Source of the DNA: a virus
Length of the DNA: 64,000 bases
Direction: 5' to 3' (one strand)
IMG/VR virus record: IMGVR_UViG_3300010334_000023
Coordinates: 124,001-188,000 of that record
Shown here: piece by piece, positions 48,982 through 56,167 of the stretch
Position numbering within the stretch: the first letter of the stretch is position 1
How the letters are laid out: every line of letters starts with the position of its first letter
Notes under the pieces: generated by a model
The model's database searches: none
The model's input: only the letters and a program-made list of their open reading frames with translations
Told to the model about the DNA's origin: nothing
Made by a program: the position numbers and the translations under genes

Positions 48982-49967
48982 GCTGTTTCCATCCTCAGTT
49001 GCCCATCGTATTGTGCACTGAAACAGGGTGCGAAGTCATTCACGTTCTTTTCGATCCTGACCAAGCCGTTGATGTTGCAGTAGCGCATGAGGGCCAGTCC
49101 GATCTGCTTCTTGACTGATTGGTTGACTTCGTCGATGATCAGCCTGTCAAACTTGTCTATGAGATCCAACGGCTGTTGAGTTAGGTCGATCAACATGCGA
49201 TTTCTCTCGTAGTCGTCCCGCACTCTGTGTTCTACATTCTCGTGATCTAACCACTTGCTAAGCATGAGGTTATTCCACGCATATCCGCGATTATGTCGGT
49301 CTTCGTAGGCAGCTTCTAGCTTGGTCTTGCGCACACCTGGGAACGCACTCATCACGTTGTCGCTGTCATCCCCGCGCATGCACTTTTCAAACAGTATCCA
49401 TTCTGGATTTGGCACAGGCATTGGCTTGCCTTGCTTGTTGATTGCCAGCTTGCCATCTTGATCATAGATGCCTGTGTGAGTGTATAGCAGGCTAGCTATG
49501 CCATTGTATAGTATGACATTTTCTGCGATCAGCTGCTGGAAATCACTGTCGCTGCTGATGATCACGTGCTTGTCATCTGGATGCAGCTGTATCCAGCGTG
49601 CGATCATGTCGTCTGCTTCAGCGTTTGGATGGCGCAGCACCGTGCAGTTGGTCTTGTTCTTGATGAATTCCACGAATCCATCCATGCTTTCGAAAAACAG
49701 CTGGTCTTCTTCGATTTCTCGTTCTGTGCGTTTGGCAGCTGCTACCTTGCGGTTTGCCTTGTATGGCGTATACACATCCTTGCGCCAGCTTCGTCCTTCC
49801 AAGCAGAAAACGGTATGGCTGCCACTGAATTCTGTCCATACCTTCTTGATGCTGTTGAATATTATGTGCTGCGCCATGCCCAACTGAAGTTCAGTGCTAG
49901 GAGCTCTCACACCATGGCGCACTCTCATGAATAGGTTCTGAGTATCAATTATTAGATAAGTTGCCAT
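48978..49967 (-). CDS. rnh: RNase H / 5'-3' exonuclease (T4 rnh type)
   Basis: 329 residues of the FEN/T4 RNase H family that removes RNA primers and flaps on the lagging strand. YLIIDTQNLFMRVRHG begins the PIN-like fold with the first Asp; WRKDVYTPYKANRK is the basic arch region; HPNAEADDMIARWI and IISSDSDFQQLI hold the clustered acidic metal ligands; MRGDDSDNVMSAFPGV is the helix-hairpin-helix entry. The start is set at ATG 49967, 7 nt after GGAGG and just downstream of a TTGACA promoter; the upstream in-frame GTG at 50036 overlaps that promoter. Confidence 0.88.
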   Translation of the reverse strand: MATYLIIDTQNLFMRVRHGVRAPSTELQLGMAQHIIFNSIKKVWTEFSGSHTVFCLEGRSWRKDVYTPYKANRKVAAAKRTEREIEEDQLFFESMDGFVEFIKNKTNCTVLRHPNAEADDMIARWIQLHPDDKHVIISSDSDFQQLIAENVILYNGIASLLYTHTGIYDQDGKLAINKQGKPMPVPNPEWILFEKCMRGDDSDNVMSAFPGVRKTKLEAAYEDRHNRGYAWNNLMLSKWLDHENVEHRVRDDYERNRMLIDLTQQPLDLIDKFDRLIIDEVNQSVKKQIGLALMRYCNINGLVRIEKNVNDFAPCFSAQYDGQLRMETA

Positions 49968-49983
49968 GCTCGCCTCCATCCTG

Positions 49984-50011
49984 AGTATAGCACAGCTGCG
50001 ATCTATGTCAA
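49984..50011 (-). promoter_or_regulatory. Sigma70-like promoter for the rnh operon
   Basis: TTGACA, 16-nt spacer ending in GTGC (extended -10), TATACT: the strongest of the five promoters with this architecture. It drives rnh and the coupled genes down to about 47848. Confidence 0.78.
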
Positions 50012-50014
50012 CTG

Positions 50015-50596
50015 TTAGTTCTTGCGCCAGTACCAACCATCGTTGGCAACCATGCGCACCTGCTTGCTGGGTATACCCTGGGCTTTGGCCCAGCTGGTAA
50101 CTGCGAAATTAACTGAAAACAGGTTAGCATCATGTCCAGCGACCAATCCGCCTGGGCGCACTTTTGGTACCCAGCTGTCCAAATCGGTTAGAACCTGCTT
50201 CATGCTGTGACCACCATCTATGAACACGAAATCATATGCTTGGTCTTCCAGCAGTGCTGCGGCTTTTTGGCTGTCTTCGCGTATGAAGTTGAACCTGTCG
50301 CCCATCAGAGGTAGGTTGGCCTGCAGTATGGCATAGTTGGCTTCTGCTTCCATCCTGCTCACTGGTTTGTCCCAGTCGTGATAGGGTGCGTAATGATCAA
50401 TGCCTGTCAGCATGGCTATGTTTGGACATTCGTTGAGCATGAACCAGCTGTTGATACCAAGACCCACACCTATCTCGATGCCTATAGCAGGATAGGGCAT
50501 GCTCTTTAGCTCGTCCAGGATGCCTCTGCTGGCCTGCTGCCTATAGATGCGAGGCCAATCCGGGCTGTCAAACAGTGTTGTAAGTGTCTGGTTCAC
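50015..50596 (-). CDS. Class I SAM methyltransferase (methyltransferase 24 family-like)
   Basis: 193 residues. IGIEIGVGLGINSWFML is the SAM-binding G-x-G-x-G loop (about residues 38-54), MLTGIDHYAP gives the acidic ribose ligand, and YDFVFIDGGHSMKQVLTDLD is motif IV with the typical D-G-x-H seen in family 24 enzymes, which act on sugars and small molecules. PGGLVAGHDA follows. Start is GTG at 50596 with only 4 nt to a CATAAATA late motif and no Shine-Dalgarno. Possible role in sugar or base methylation together with the glycosyltransferases; unproven. Confidence 0.75.
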   Translation of the reverse strand: MNQTLTTLFDSPDWPRIYRQQASRGILDELKSMPYPAIGIEIGVGLGINSWFMLNECPNIAMLTGIDHYAPYHDWDKPVSRMEAEANYAILQANLPLMGDRFNFIREDSQKAAALLEDQAYDFVFIDGGHSMKQVLTDLDSWVPKVRPGGLVAGHDANLFSVNFAVTSWAKAQGIPSKQVRMVANDGWYWRKN

Positions 50597-50600
50597 CCTG

Positions 50601-50608
50601 TATTTATG
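50601..50608 (-). promoter_or_regulatory. Late promoter (CATAAATA) 4 nt before a GTG start
   Basis: CATAAATA in the 15-nt gap between two minus-strand genes, ending 4 nt before the GTG of the methyltransferase. The predicted start point falls on or next to the GTG. Confidence 0.6.
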
Positions 50609-50611
50609 GTA

Positions 50612-51205
50612 TTAGCTATGCTCGGTCTTACCATCCTCTCGCCGAATGCGACGAACATTGCTGACAAACTCTGGATCAGTGGGGGCCATCTCTGCTAGTA
50701 TGCTGTTACAGACATCGTTTAGCCAGCGGTTGATCACGTCCTCGTCGCTGCCCTGATAGTTATTAGCTCGCAGAGACTGCACGAATGCATCGTTGTAATC
50801 TAGCTCAAAGAAGGTCTTGCTGGGATCAACCGGGTCCCAGCTGATCTTGGGCATGGCCATGTAGGGTTCGTTCTTGATGTCTGCGGCCTTGCGTTCGTGT
50901 TCTGGTGCGCTTATGCGATTGTGCTTGAGTTCCACATCCAGCTTGGCCAGTGCCAACGCAGTCTCGTCAGAGTTGTCTAGTTCTGCCAATCTGCTATCGC
51001 GATCATAGGCGCTGATCTTGCCGTAAGCCAGATCGATGTCCAACACGCTCTTGGTAAAGGCCGGGCTATCTAGCCCGTGGCCGATCCGGGCCTTGGCAAT
51101 GTCTAGATCATAGCCTGTGAGATAGTATTCAGCTTCTGCCAGTTCTCGGCTCTTGCCTTTTAGTCCCCAGGCAGCTGGTAACCAACCAAACGGTATCTTG
51201 CTCAT
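50612..51205 (-). CDS. Unknown protein downstream of QueE, 197 aa
   Basis: The ATG at 51205 follows AGGAAG by 6 nt and starts 2 nt after the QueE stop. The sequence has IPFGWLPAAWGLKGKSRELA, two helical segments with LTGYDLDIAKARIGHG and LALAKLDVELKHNRISAPEH, and an acidic end. Relatives are seen next to similar genes in T4-like phages, without known function. Co-expression with QueE makes a role in nucleotide or DNA modification possible. Confidence 0.55.
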   Translation of the reverse strand: MSKIPFGWLPAAWGLKGKSRELAEAEYYLTGYDLDIAKARIGHGLDSPAFTKSVLDIDLAYGKISAYDRDSRLAELDNSDETALALAKLDVELKHNRISAPEHERKAADIKNEPYMAMPKISWDPVDPSKTFFELDYNDAFVQSLRANNYQGSDEDVINRWLNDVCNSILAEMAPTDPEFVSNVRRIRREDGKTEHS

Positions 51206-51207
51206 GC

Positions 51208-52119
51208 TTATCTTCCTATCACGTTGCTGAAGATCCAGCAGTGTATGCGAGCTGCTACGTTGTAGCCGCGCTTGAGCGCTTCTTCCGTGACCCACATCTG
51301 CACGTCTTCCTGTTCTTCTCGAGTAGCCCCCACAGGCATGACCCACACTGGCCAGTTCACGTCTGCTGCGCGGAAAGCATCAACTGCTCGCTCTAGTTCA
51401 TCCCAGGTCAGTGGATTCTTGTCAAGCACGAACTTCAGCTGTCCGTGATTGCTGATCAGCCTGTATTCGCGCACGATCTCTGGCTTGATAGCATCTGTCC
51501 AGCTCTCGCCTGAAGTGCCCAGCTTGGGGCTCACGCTCCAGAACAGCTCGCCATTGTACATGCCGCGATTGTTAAAGAACTCATCAAAGTTCTTGCGCAC
51601 AGCCTGCGTGCCGTTGGTCTCTATGGTGATGTGGCGAGGCATGTCCATCTGCATGCGAAGCGTCTGCATGATGTCCACGATGCCTGTCTGGCTCATCATG
51701 GGTTCGCCGCCGGTGAATGCTAGATGCACGTCCTGTCCGCTGCGAGGATGCACAAATGATCCTCCCTGCAGCCTGCTGCGAAAATCTGCGCAGATCTCTT
51801 CTGCTGTGCTCTGATGTGCCAGATGGCCATACTTGGTGCTCCAGCTGTAGCTGCTATCGCAGCCAGTTGTCCACACCGGCAGATCATCCATCTTGGTGAT
51901 GCCGTTGGCCTGAGGGTCGTATTCCTGATAATCTAGCTTGTAGGTGCTGCGATCTCTGGGATTAGCCTGTCCAAATCCGTCACAGTTGAAGTTGCAGCCC
52001 CAGAAGCGTATCCAAACTGTGGGATGACCAGCATACCTGCCTTCGCCCTGTATGGTAGGAGTAGGACCAGCGTTGCCTCCAAAGGTCTCGCTGTAACGGT
52101 ACTTCTTGGCAGTGCTCAT
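51208..52119 (-). CDS. queE: 7-carboxy-7-deazaguanine synthase QueE (radical SAM), phage type
   Basis: 303 residues. QueE converts 6-carboxytetrahydropterin to 7-carboxy-7-deazaguanine. TPTIQGEGRYAGHPTVWIRF is the family's start; WGCNFNC provides Cys42 and Cys46. The normal third Cys (C-x3-C-x2-C) is absent at 49 (Phe); instead TGCDSSYSW supplies Cys87, matching the usual CDT-x-Y sequence, so the cluster motif is split by about 40 residues. AFTGGEPMMSQTGIVDIMQ and HITIETNGTQAV follow as the SAM-binding GGEP and TNG motifs. AAGGAGC precedes the ATG. Together with FolE and QueD-like it can make a deazaguanine precursor. Confidence 0.88.
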   Translation of the reverse strand: MSTAKKYRYSETFGGNAGPTPTIQGEGRYAGHPTVWIRFWGCNFNCDGFGQANPRDRSTYKLDYQEYDPQANGITKMDDLPVWTTGCDSSYSWSTKYGHLAHQSTAEEICADFRSRLQGGSFVHPRSGQDVHLAFTGGEPMMSQTGIVDIMQTLRMQMDMPRHITIETNGTQAVRKNFDEFFNNRGMYNGELFWSVSPKLGTSGESWTDAIKPEIVREYRLISNHGQLKFVLDKNPLTWDELERAVDAFRAADVNWPVWVMPVGATREEQEDVQMWVTEEALKRGYNVAARIHCWIFSNVIGR

Positions 52120-52337
52120 GGTTGCTCCTTGCTCAGCTTATAGATCATTATAGCTTGATCCAGCACTTCGCGCAAGGCTGGATTATCTTTGGCTGCGTGC
52201 TTCATGTCATGCCATAGATATAGGTTTTGATAGTAGGGATCTGAAGGATCGCGCTTGACTAGCCAGCGATCCATGTGTCCAAGCTCCCTGGCATACACAG
52301 TCTTACCATCATCTGGGCTTTCAAAGATCAGCGGCAT
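52116..52337 (-). CDS. Unknown small protein upstream of QueE, 73 aa
   Basis: TGATG overlap with the upstream gene and ATGA overlap with queE. The sequence reads FESPDDGKTVYARELGHMDR, then PSDPYYQNLYLWHDMKHAAK and LREVLDQAIMIYKLSKEQP, mainly helical in the second half. Function unknown. Confidence 0.55.
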   Translation of the reverse strand: MPLIFESPDDGKTVYARELGHMDRWLVKRDPSDPYYQNLYLWHDMKHAAKDNPALREVLDQAIMIYKLSKEQP

Positions 52338-52531
52338 CAGGGGCCCGCGGGAGCTTCTGGTTCAACTTTGCGCACTATCACATGGCCAGTGGTCTCGTCT
52401 GTTTCCCAGTTGATGGTATCGCCTTCCTTCCAACCAAGCTCTGCCATGAGGTCTTCTGGAAACTGCAGGAACAGCTCACCGTTTTCGTCCTGCTGCACGT
52501 CAACGACCATGCTGCGTTTGGTATCAGTCAT
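52337..52531 (-). CDS. AbrB/MazE-like small protein, 64 aa
   Basis: The core VDVQQDENGELFLQFPEDLM followed by LGWKEGDTINWETDE and HVIVRKVE matches the swapped-hairpin AbrB/MazE (SpoVT) fold: a strand, P-E-D-L-x(3)-L-G-W-x-E-G-D turn and closing V-x-K strand. Such proteins bind DNA or act as antitoxins. No toxin gene is adjacent, so a transcriptional or structural role is more likely. GGAG lies 6 nt before the ATG at 52531. Confidence 0.65.
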   Translation of the reverse strand: MTDTKRSMVVDVQQDENGELFLQFPEDLMAELGWKEGDTINWETDETTGHVIVRKVEPEAPAGP

Positions 52532-52757
52532 TCTTTTCTCCAATGCCCAGTGTTGCAGGCGAATGATCCAGGTATGGTTCGCCATTCTTGCTAGTGTAGA
52601 AATACGCATCCTCATCGTTGATGGTAACCATGAGATCGCTGTGATAGATGTCGTAGTCTGTGAACATGCCGTCTGGCTCATAGACTCTGAACACCATTGA
52701 TCCACCTATGGGCAGCAGCACACCTGACATACCGTTGGCATTCTGTGGTTTGGTCAT
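52524..52757 (-). CDS. Unknown small protein, 77 aa
   Basis: TGATG overlap upstream, 8-nt overlap downstream. Sequence includes GVLLPIGGSMVFRVYEPDGM and IYHSDLMVTINDEDAYFYTS, strand-rich, acidic. No known motif. Confidence 0.5.
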   Translation of the reverse strand: MTKPQNANGMSGVLLPIGGSMVFRVYEPDGMFTDYDIYHSDLMVTINDEDAYFYTSKNGEPYLDHSPATLGIGEKND

Positions 52758-53347
52758 CAGTCATCCTTGCTCAGCGCACGCCATACCTTGGCCTGTTCGC
52801 GCATGCTTTCGTACTCTTGTTCCATGTGTTGGAGCTTGTGCAGCGTGACATCCATGATGGTCTGGATAGCAGCATCCACAGCATCGTCGTAGTCATCACC
52901 CAGCTTGCGCATTGGTTCGTAATCACGTTCCAAGTTGCGATCCCGCTTCATGATGCCCATGAGACGTTCCAAGCGTTCCAAGCGTGCGAACAGTCCGTCG
53001 TCGCTATTCGTGGCACCACCTTGGAAGATGTCACCGTTGGCACTGATGCTTATGGTCTCGCGACCACCAATGGTGGTCCAAGTGTTAGTGCCTCCCGTGT
53101 TAGTCGTTAGCACTTGGTTAGGGTAGCCTGTTCCAACGCCACCGCCTCCACCTGTCACGGTTATGTAGGGTGTTGTCGCACTGGTATAACCGGTACCTGC
53201 GGACGCCATGGTTATGGAACTGATACCACCATGCGCACCGAGGTGTGCGATAGTAGATTTTGTACCAGTGCCGGTGTAGGTAATAGATGTAAATCCACCA
53301 TTGTTAACCACGGTACCGTTAGCGAGAGTGGCAGTTGTTGTGGTCAT
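52757..53347 (-). CDS. Probable structural protein with glycine-rich N-terminus and coiled-coil C-terminus, 196 aa
   Basis: Residues 1-80 are Thr/Gly-rich with GYTSATTPYITVTGGGGGVG, resembling virion-protein repeats. Residues 115-196 are a charged coiled coil (LFARLERLERLMGIMKRDRN, DAAIQTIMDVTLHKLQHMEQ). GAGG lies 9 nt before the ATG. A tail-fibre-attachment or assembly protein is a reasonable guess; unproven. Confidence 0.5.
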   Translation of the reverse strand: MTTTTATLANGTVVNNGGFTSITYTGTGTKSTIAHLGAHGGISSITMASAGTGYTSATTPYITVTGGGGGVGTGYPNQVLTTNTGGTNTWTTIGGRETISISANGDIFQGGATNSDDGLFARLERLERLMGIMKRDRNLERDYEPMRKLGDDYDDAVDAAIQTIMDVTLHKLQHMEQEYESMREQAKVWRALSKDD

Positions 53348-53349
53348 GA

Positions 53350-53643
53350 TCAGCGCCTCAGACTATGCTGCATGATGATGCTGGTCAGCTCTGGACCGAG
53401 CTCGGTATCATCATGTACTATATATAGATCGCGTTCATGTTCACCCCTGCGTTCGTCCCAGTGGCTGATCTCTATGACCCTACCGCCGTGCGCAGCATGT
53501 ATGCGTATGGTAGCTGCTCCTCGCGTGTCCAGTTCATGAGGGGATCGCATTGGCTTAGCAGTTGTAGATATGACATTGTATTCATGGACCGACTCCCAGG
53601 CTTTCTTGGCTTGCCGTTGGAACCATCTGTCAAACCATTTCAT
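53350..53643 (-). CDS. Unknown small protein, 97 aa
   Basis: Starts 5 nt after AAGGTGA. N-terminus WFDRWFQRQAKKAWESVHEY, then VISTTAKPMRSPHELDTRGA, a basic/His-rich centre and IVHDDTELGPELTSIIMQHS. It ends 2 nt before the next gene on this strand. Conserved-looking but not recognised. Confidence 0.55.
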   Translation of the reverse strand: MKWFDRWFQRQAKKAWESVHEYNVISTTAKPMRSPHELDTRGAATIRIHAAHGGRVIEISHWDERRGEHERDLYIVHDDTELGPELTSIIMQHSLRR

Positions 53644-53682
53644 TTGGTCACCTTTTTTTTGATATCGTGTATCCGGGGTGGA

Positions 53683-53748
53683 TCATTGCTGCTGCGTCGC
53701 ATGATCAAACATAGCTATCATGTTTTGAAAATCTGTTTCAGTGTTCAT
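53683..53748 (-). CDS. Micro-ORF of 21 aa coupled to QueD
   Basis: ATG at 53748 overlaps the QueD stop (ATGA) and has GAGGAA 7 nt before it, so it should be translated. The peptide MNTETDFQNMIAMFDHATQQ plus one Gln is polar and helical. Function unknown; it may be a true small protein or a coupling element. Confidence 0.45.
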   Translation of the reverse strand: MNTETDFQNMIAMFDHATQQQ

Positions 53749-54239
53749 ATCAGTTCCTCGTTCCACTCCCTGTGTCCTTCTCTAAAGGCCATGTTAGCTT
53801 GCGTTTCGCGCACTTCTACGCGATAGCACCATAGGCGTTCTGACTCGCCTTGGCCCCAGAGATCTGGGATGTATACACTGTTAATATAATTGTATAACAT
53901 GTCAGCTAGGCCTTCGCAACCAAGCCGGGGTAGGATAGTGAGCTTGGCTAGACGCTTGCTTTGTAGCAACTTAAACGTTTCCAGTTCCGGATCATCTTCT
54001 GCTACCAGCAGCGTGTGATCAAACTGGTCTTCCAGGGTCTTCTTGAGTTCCTTGAGACCGCCATAGTCAGCTGCCCAGTTGCGCACATCCAGATCGTTGG
54101 TGCCAAAGTAGAACTTCATGCTGAACGCATAGCCGTGGATCATGTTGCAGTGGCTGTCAGCACGCCACTGGCGATATGCGCAGGGAAATGCATCCACGTA
54201 TTCCTTGGTGCTGGTGTACTTGTAGGTGATTGGTGTCAT
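53745..54239 (-). CDS. queD: 6-carboxytetrahydropterin synthase-like protein (QueD/PTPS family)
   Basis: 164 residues. Makes 6-carboxytetrahydropterin from dihydroneopterin triphosphate, the step after FolE. HCNMIHGYAF (Cys31 catalytic, His35 zinc), DQFDHTLLVAEDDPE (Asp74-His75), CEGLADMLYNYI and VEVRETQANMAF follow the family order. Two zinc-ligand positions differ from standard QueD: the first His is Tyr22 (FPCAYRQW) and the HGH is HGY (Tyr37). HGY occurs in a known subgroup; Tyr22 is unusual. AGGAG precedes the ATG by 6-7 nt. Confidence 0.82.
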   Translation of the reverse strand: MTPITYKYTSTKEYVDAFPCAYRQWRADSHCNMIHGYAFSMKFYFGTNDLDVRNWAADYGGLKELKKTLEDQFDHTLLVAEDDPELETFKLLQSKRLAKLTILPRLGCEGLADMLYNYINSVYIPDLWGQGESERLWCYRVEVRETQANMAFREGHREWNEELI

Positions 54240-54249
54240 GTTTGTGCTC

Positions 54250-54315
54250 CTATGTTGTTATACCATAGGCTGCAGAATTTGTATAGCGGGAATGAAGCCA
54301 AGCGCCGCTTGTCAT
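54250..54315 (-). CDS. Possible micro-ORF between FolE and QueD, 21 aa
   Basis: ATG at 54315 begins 2 nt after the FolE stop and the TAG stop leads into the QueD Shine-Dalgarno. There is no clear ribosome site of its own. It may be only a translated spacer coupling the two genes. Confidence 0.25.
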   Translation of the reverse strand: MTSGAWLHSRYTNSAAYGITT

Positions 54316-54317
54316 AC

Positions 54318-55004
54318 TTATCTTGGTGCGAAATCTTGCTGAAGCTTGACATTGTCGAAGAACTCTTTTTTAGTGCTCTGATCGTTAAAGAACGCGCCTC
54401 GCAACACCGTGGTCTGTGTTAAGCTGCTGTGTGCCATGATGCCGCGATTCTCGCAGCAGCCATGAGAAGCTTGTATGTACACAGCCACGTTCTCGCTGTC
54501 TGTGGCTCTTTGTATCTCTCTGGCTATGTCGTTGCAGAGCTCTTCCTGCAGAGTCCCACGCCTAGCGCACCACTGAGCAATGCGAGTATACTTAGACAGT
54601 CCGATAAGCTTACCAGCGGCAATGATCCCAATATAAGCAACACCGTGAACGGGTTGGTGATGATGGCTACAAACACTACGCAGCTCGCTGCGAACCACAA
54701 GCATACCTTGGTAACGATCTTCGCTGTCATTGGGAAAAGCTGTAGCAGCTGGGATTGGGTCATATCTACCTCGCATCAGTTCCTTGACATACATCTTGGC
54801 CAGGCGTCGGCCCGTGTCATGGCTGTTTGGATCATTCTCGCGATCGATGATCAAGCTGTCTAACACCGCGTCGAACCGTGCATTGAGCTCGTCGATTAGC
54901 TGATCTTGTTCTCCTGGTTCTATGTATGCGCTGATGTTGTCGTTGGCATTGAATCTAGCACCGGCGGCTTTGATACGCTGGCGAATGGTTTCACTTACTG
55001 TCAA
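54318..55004 (-). CDS. folE: GTP cyclohydrolase I (FolE)
   Basis: 228 residues. Opens GTP to dihydroneopterin triphosphate, the first step of folate and 7-deazaguanine synthesis. SVCSHHHQPVHGVAYIG has Cys112 and the His pair of the zinc/active site, IGLSKYTRIAQWCARRGTLQ the conserved K-x-x-R loop, and SHGCCENRG the second Cys ligand (His181, Cys183). The start is TTG at 55004, 7 nt after GGGAG; no in-frame ATG fits. A CCTAAATA motif lies 49 nt upstream. Confidence 0.92.
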   Translation of the reverse strand: MTVSETIRQRIKAAGARFNANDNISAYIEPGEQDQLIDELNARFDAVLDSLIIDRENDPNSHDTGRRLAKMYVKELMRGRYDPIPAATAFPNDSEDRYQGMLVVRSELRSVCSHHHQPVHGVAYIGIIAAGKLIGLSKYTRIAQWCARRGTLQEELCNDIAREIQRATDSENVAVYIQASHGCCENRGIMAHSSLTQTTVLRGAFFNDQSTKKEFFDNVKLQQDFAPR

Positions 55005-55053
55005 CTGTTGTCTCCCGATGTTGTCGCAGTGGGTTGCGTGCGTTATTGTAGTC

Positions 55054-55061
55054 TATTTAGG
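55054..55061 (-). promoter_or_regulatory. Late-promoter-like motif (CCTAAATA) upstream of folE
   Basis: CCTAAATA on the minus strand, 49 nt before the TTG of folE and after the stop of the gene at 55646. It matches the GCTAAATA type at 7 of 8 positions, but its distance to the start is longer than at other late sites. Confidence 0.4.
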
Positions 55062-55073
55062 CGGTGTGCGCAA

Positions 55074-55646
55074 CTAGAGTTCTGCGCTAGCCGTCCATGA
55101 TCCGGTAGTCATGTCATCGGCTGTGACCCCTGGATGATTGTACATAGGCGGAACCGCTCCGTAGCCTTGCTGATAACCACCGTTGGGACCCATGCTAGTC
55201 GATCCTTGGGCTCCTGTAGCGACAGCAGCACCATGCGGAATTTGAATGGCTGGATTGAGCTGCAGAGTGGAAGTGATCTGATTGATATTTGGCAAGGTAA
55301 TAGTGCCGATGCGCTTTGTGATGTCATCTTGGCTCATGCCAAATCTATCATTTATCCTTTCATTGTCACGCTGCTCCCAGATGCTGGACTGGTGATCATC
55401 TTCGTTCATCACCAGTCCAGCCATGACTGGATCACAGCCTTCGTCTATCATCTTGGTGATGACCTGTCGCATGTTGCTTAACTCGCGGGTTATGCGTGTG
55501 CGTTCGTTTGACAGGTCCAACCTTGACTGTTCGTACTTTTCGCGCAGGTCCTGGCTGTCCTGCTCGTTTTGTTTGAGCTTGTTTAGTGTCTTGCGATAGC
55601 GATAGAAATAGCTATCCATGGCTTCTAGGCGCTGAGTGTCGTTCAT
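55074..55646 (-). CDS. Coiled-coil protein with Gly/Pro-rich C-terminus, 190 aa
   Basis: ATGA overlap with the upstream gene; the ATG at 55646 is used. Residues 15-75 form a charged coiled coil (YRYRKTLNKLKQNEQDSQDL, LSNERTRITRELSNMRQVIT), and residues about 140-190 are Gly/Pro/Gln-rich (GGYQQGYGAVPPMYNHPG). Could be a structural or scaffolding protein. It is cotranscribed with the DpdA-like gene. Confidence 0.5.
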   Translation of the reverse strand: MNDTQRLEAMDSYFYRYRKTLNKLKQNEQDSQDLREKYEQSRLDLSNERTRITRELSNMRQVITKMIDEGCDPVMAGLVMNEDDHQSSIWEQRDNERINDRFGMSQDDITKRIGTITLPNINQITSTLQLNPAIQIPHGAAVATGAQGSTSMGPNGGYQQGYGAVPPMYNHPGVTADDMTTGSWTASAEL

Positions 55647-56167
55647 GCTACGGTATCCTGACCATATGCCGTCCACGGTGTGAAAGTCTTTCGATCCATG
55701 AGATCATGCAGGCTATGCACCCAGACTCCTGGATTGGATGCTTTGAAGCCCGTGTCATCGATCTTCACGCAGGTGTTGTAGTTGGCCAAGCCTGCGTATG
55801 GTAATTTCACAGAGATCTGCGGTATGAACTGGCTGTGGCTGATAGCACTCATCTCAGCAACACCCAGCCAATGTTCGAGATCAAAGTCCAATGTGACCCA
55901 GTAACCTCGATCCAGCAGTGCTACACAGAGGTCATCCCAGCTCTTCCAGGCATCGTAATCTTCGTAACCACTCACTTTGAAGCTTTGGTTAGCACCCAGA
56001 TAGATGTGCTTGCAGACCCTGTATCGAGCCGTGTCAGCAACGTCGTCCACATCCTGCCGACCAACCACGAACAGCGTGTGTGCGCCCTTCATCGGAGTGT
56101 TTTCTACTTCGTAGCCCGTGAAGTACTTCACGTCTGTCTTTACGCCATCAATGTAATCTCGTTCCAT
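55643..56167 (-). CDS. Unknown protein coupled to the DpdA-like gene, 174 aa
   Basis: TGATG overlap with the DpdA-like stop and GGAGG 7 nt before the ATG. Contains AHTLFVVGRQDVDDVADTAR, CKHIYLGANQSFKVSGYEDY and LLDRGYWVTLDFDLEHWLGV, a conserved alpha/beta-looking block. Related proteins appear in cyanophage-like genomes. Strict coupling suggests a role with the transglycosylase, but no motif proves it. Confidence 0.58.
   Translation of the reverse strand: MERDYIDGVKTDVKYFTGYEVENTPMKGAHTLFVVGRQDVDDVADTARYRVCKHIYLGANQSFKVSGYEDYDAWKSWDDLCVALLDRGYWVTLDFDLEHWLGVAEMSAISHSQFIPQISVKLPYAGLANYNTCVKIDDTGFKASNPGVWVHSLHDLMDRKTFTPWTAYGQDTVA

Noticed and set aside
52337-52531. A toxin-antitoxin system based on the AbrB/MazE-like protein
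   Set aside because: No MazF-, VapC- or other toxin-like protein is encoded next to it, and both neighbours are short proteins without nuclease motifs.
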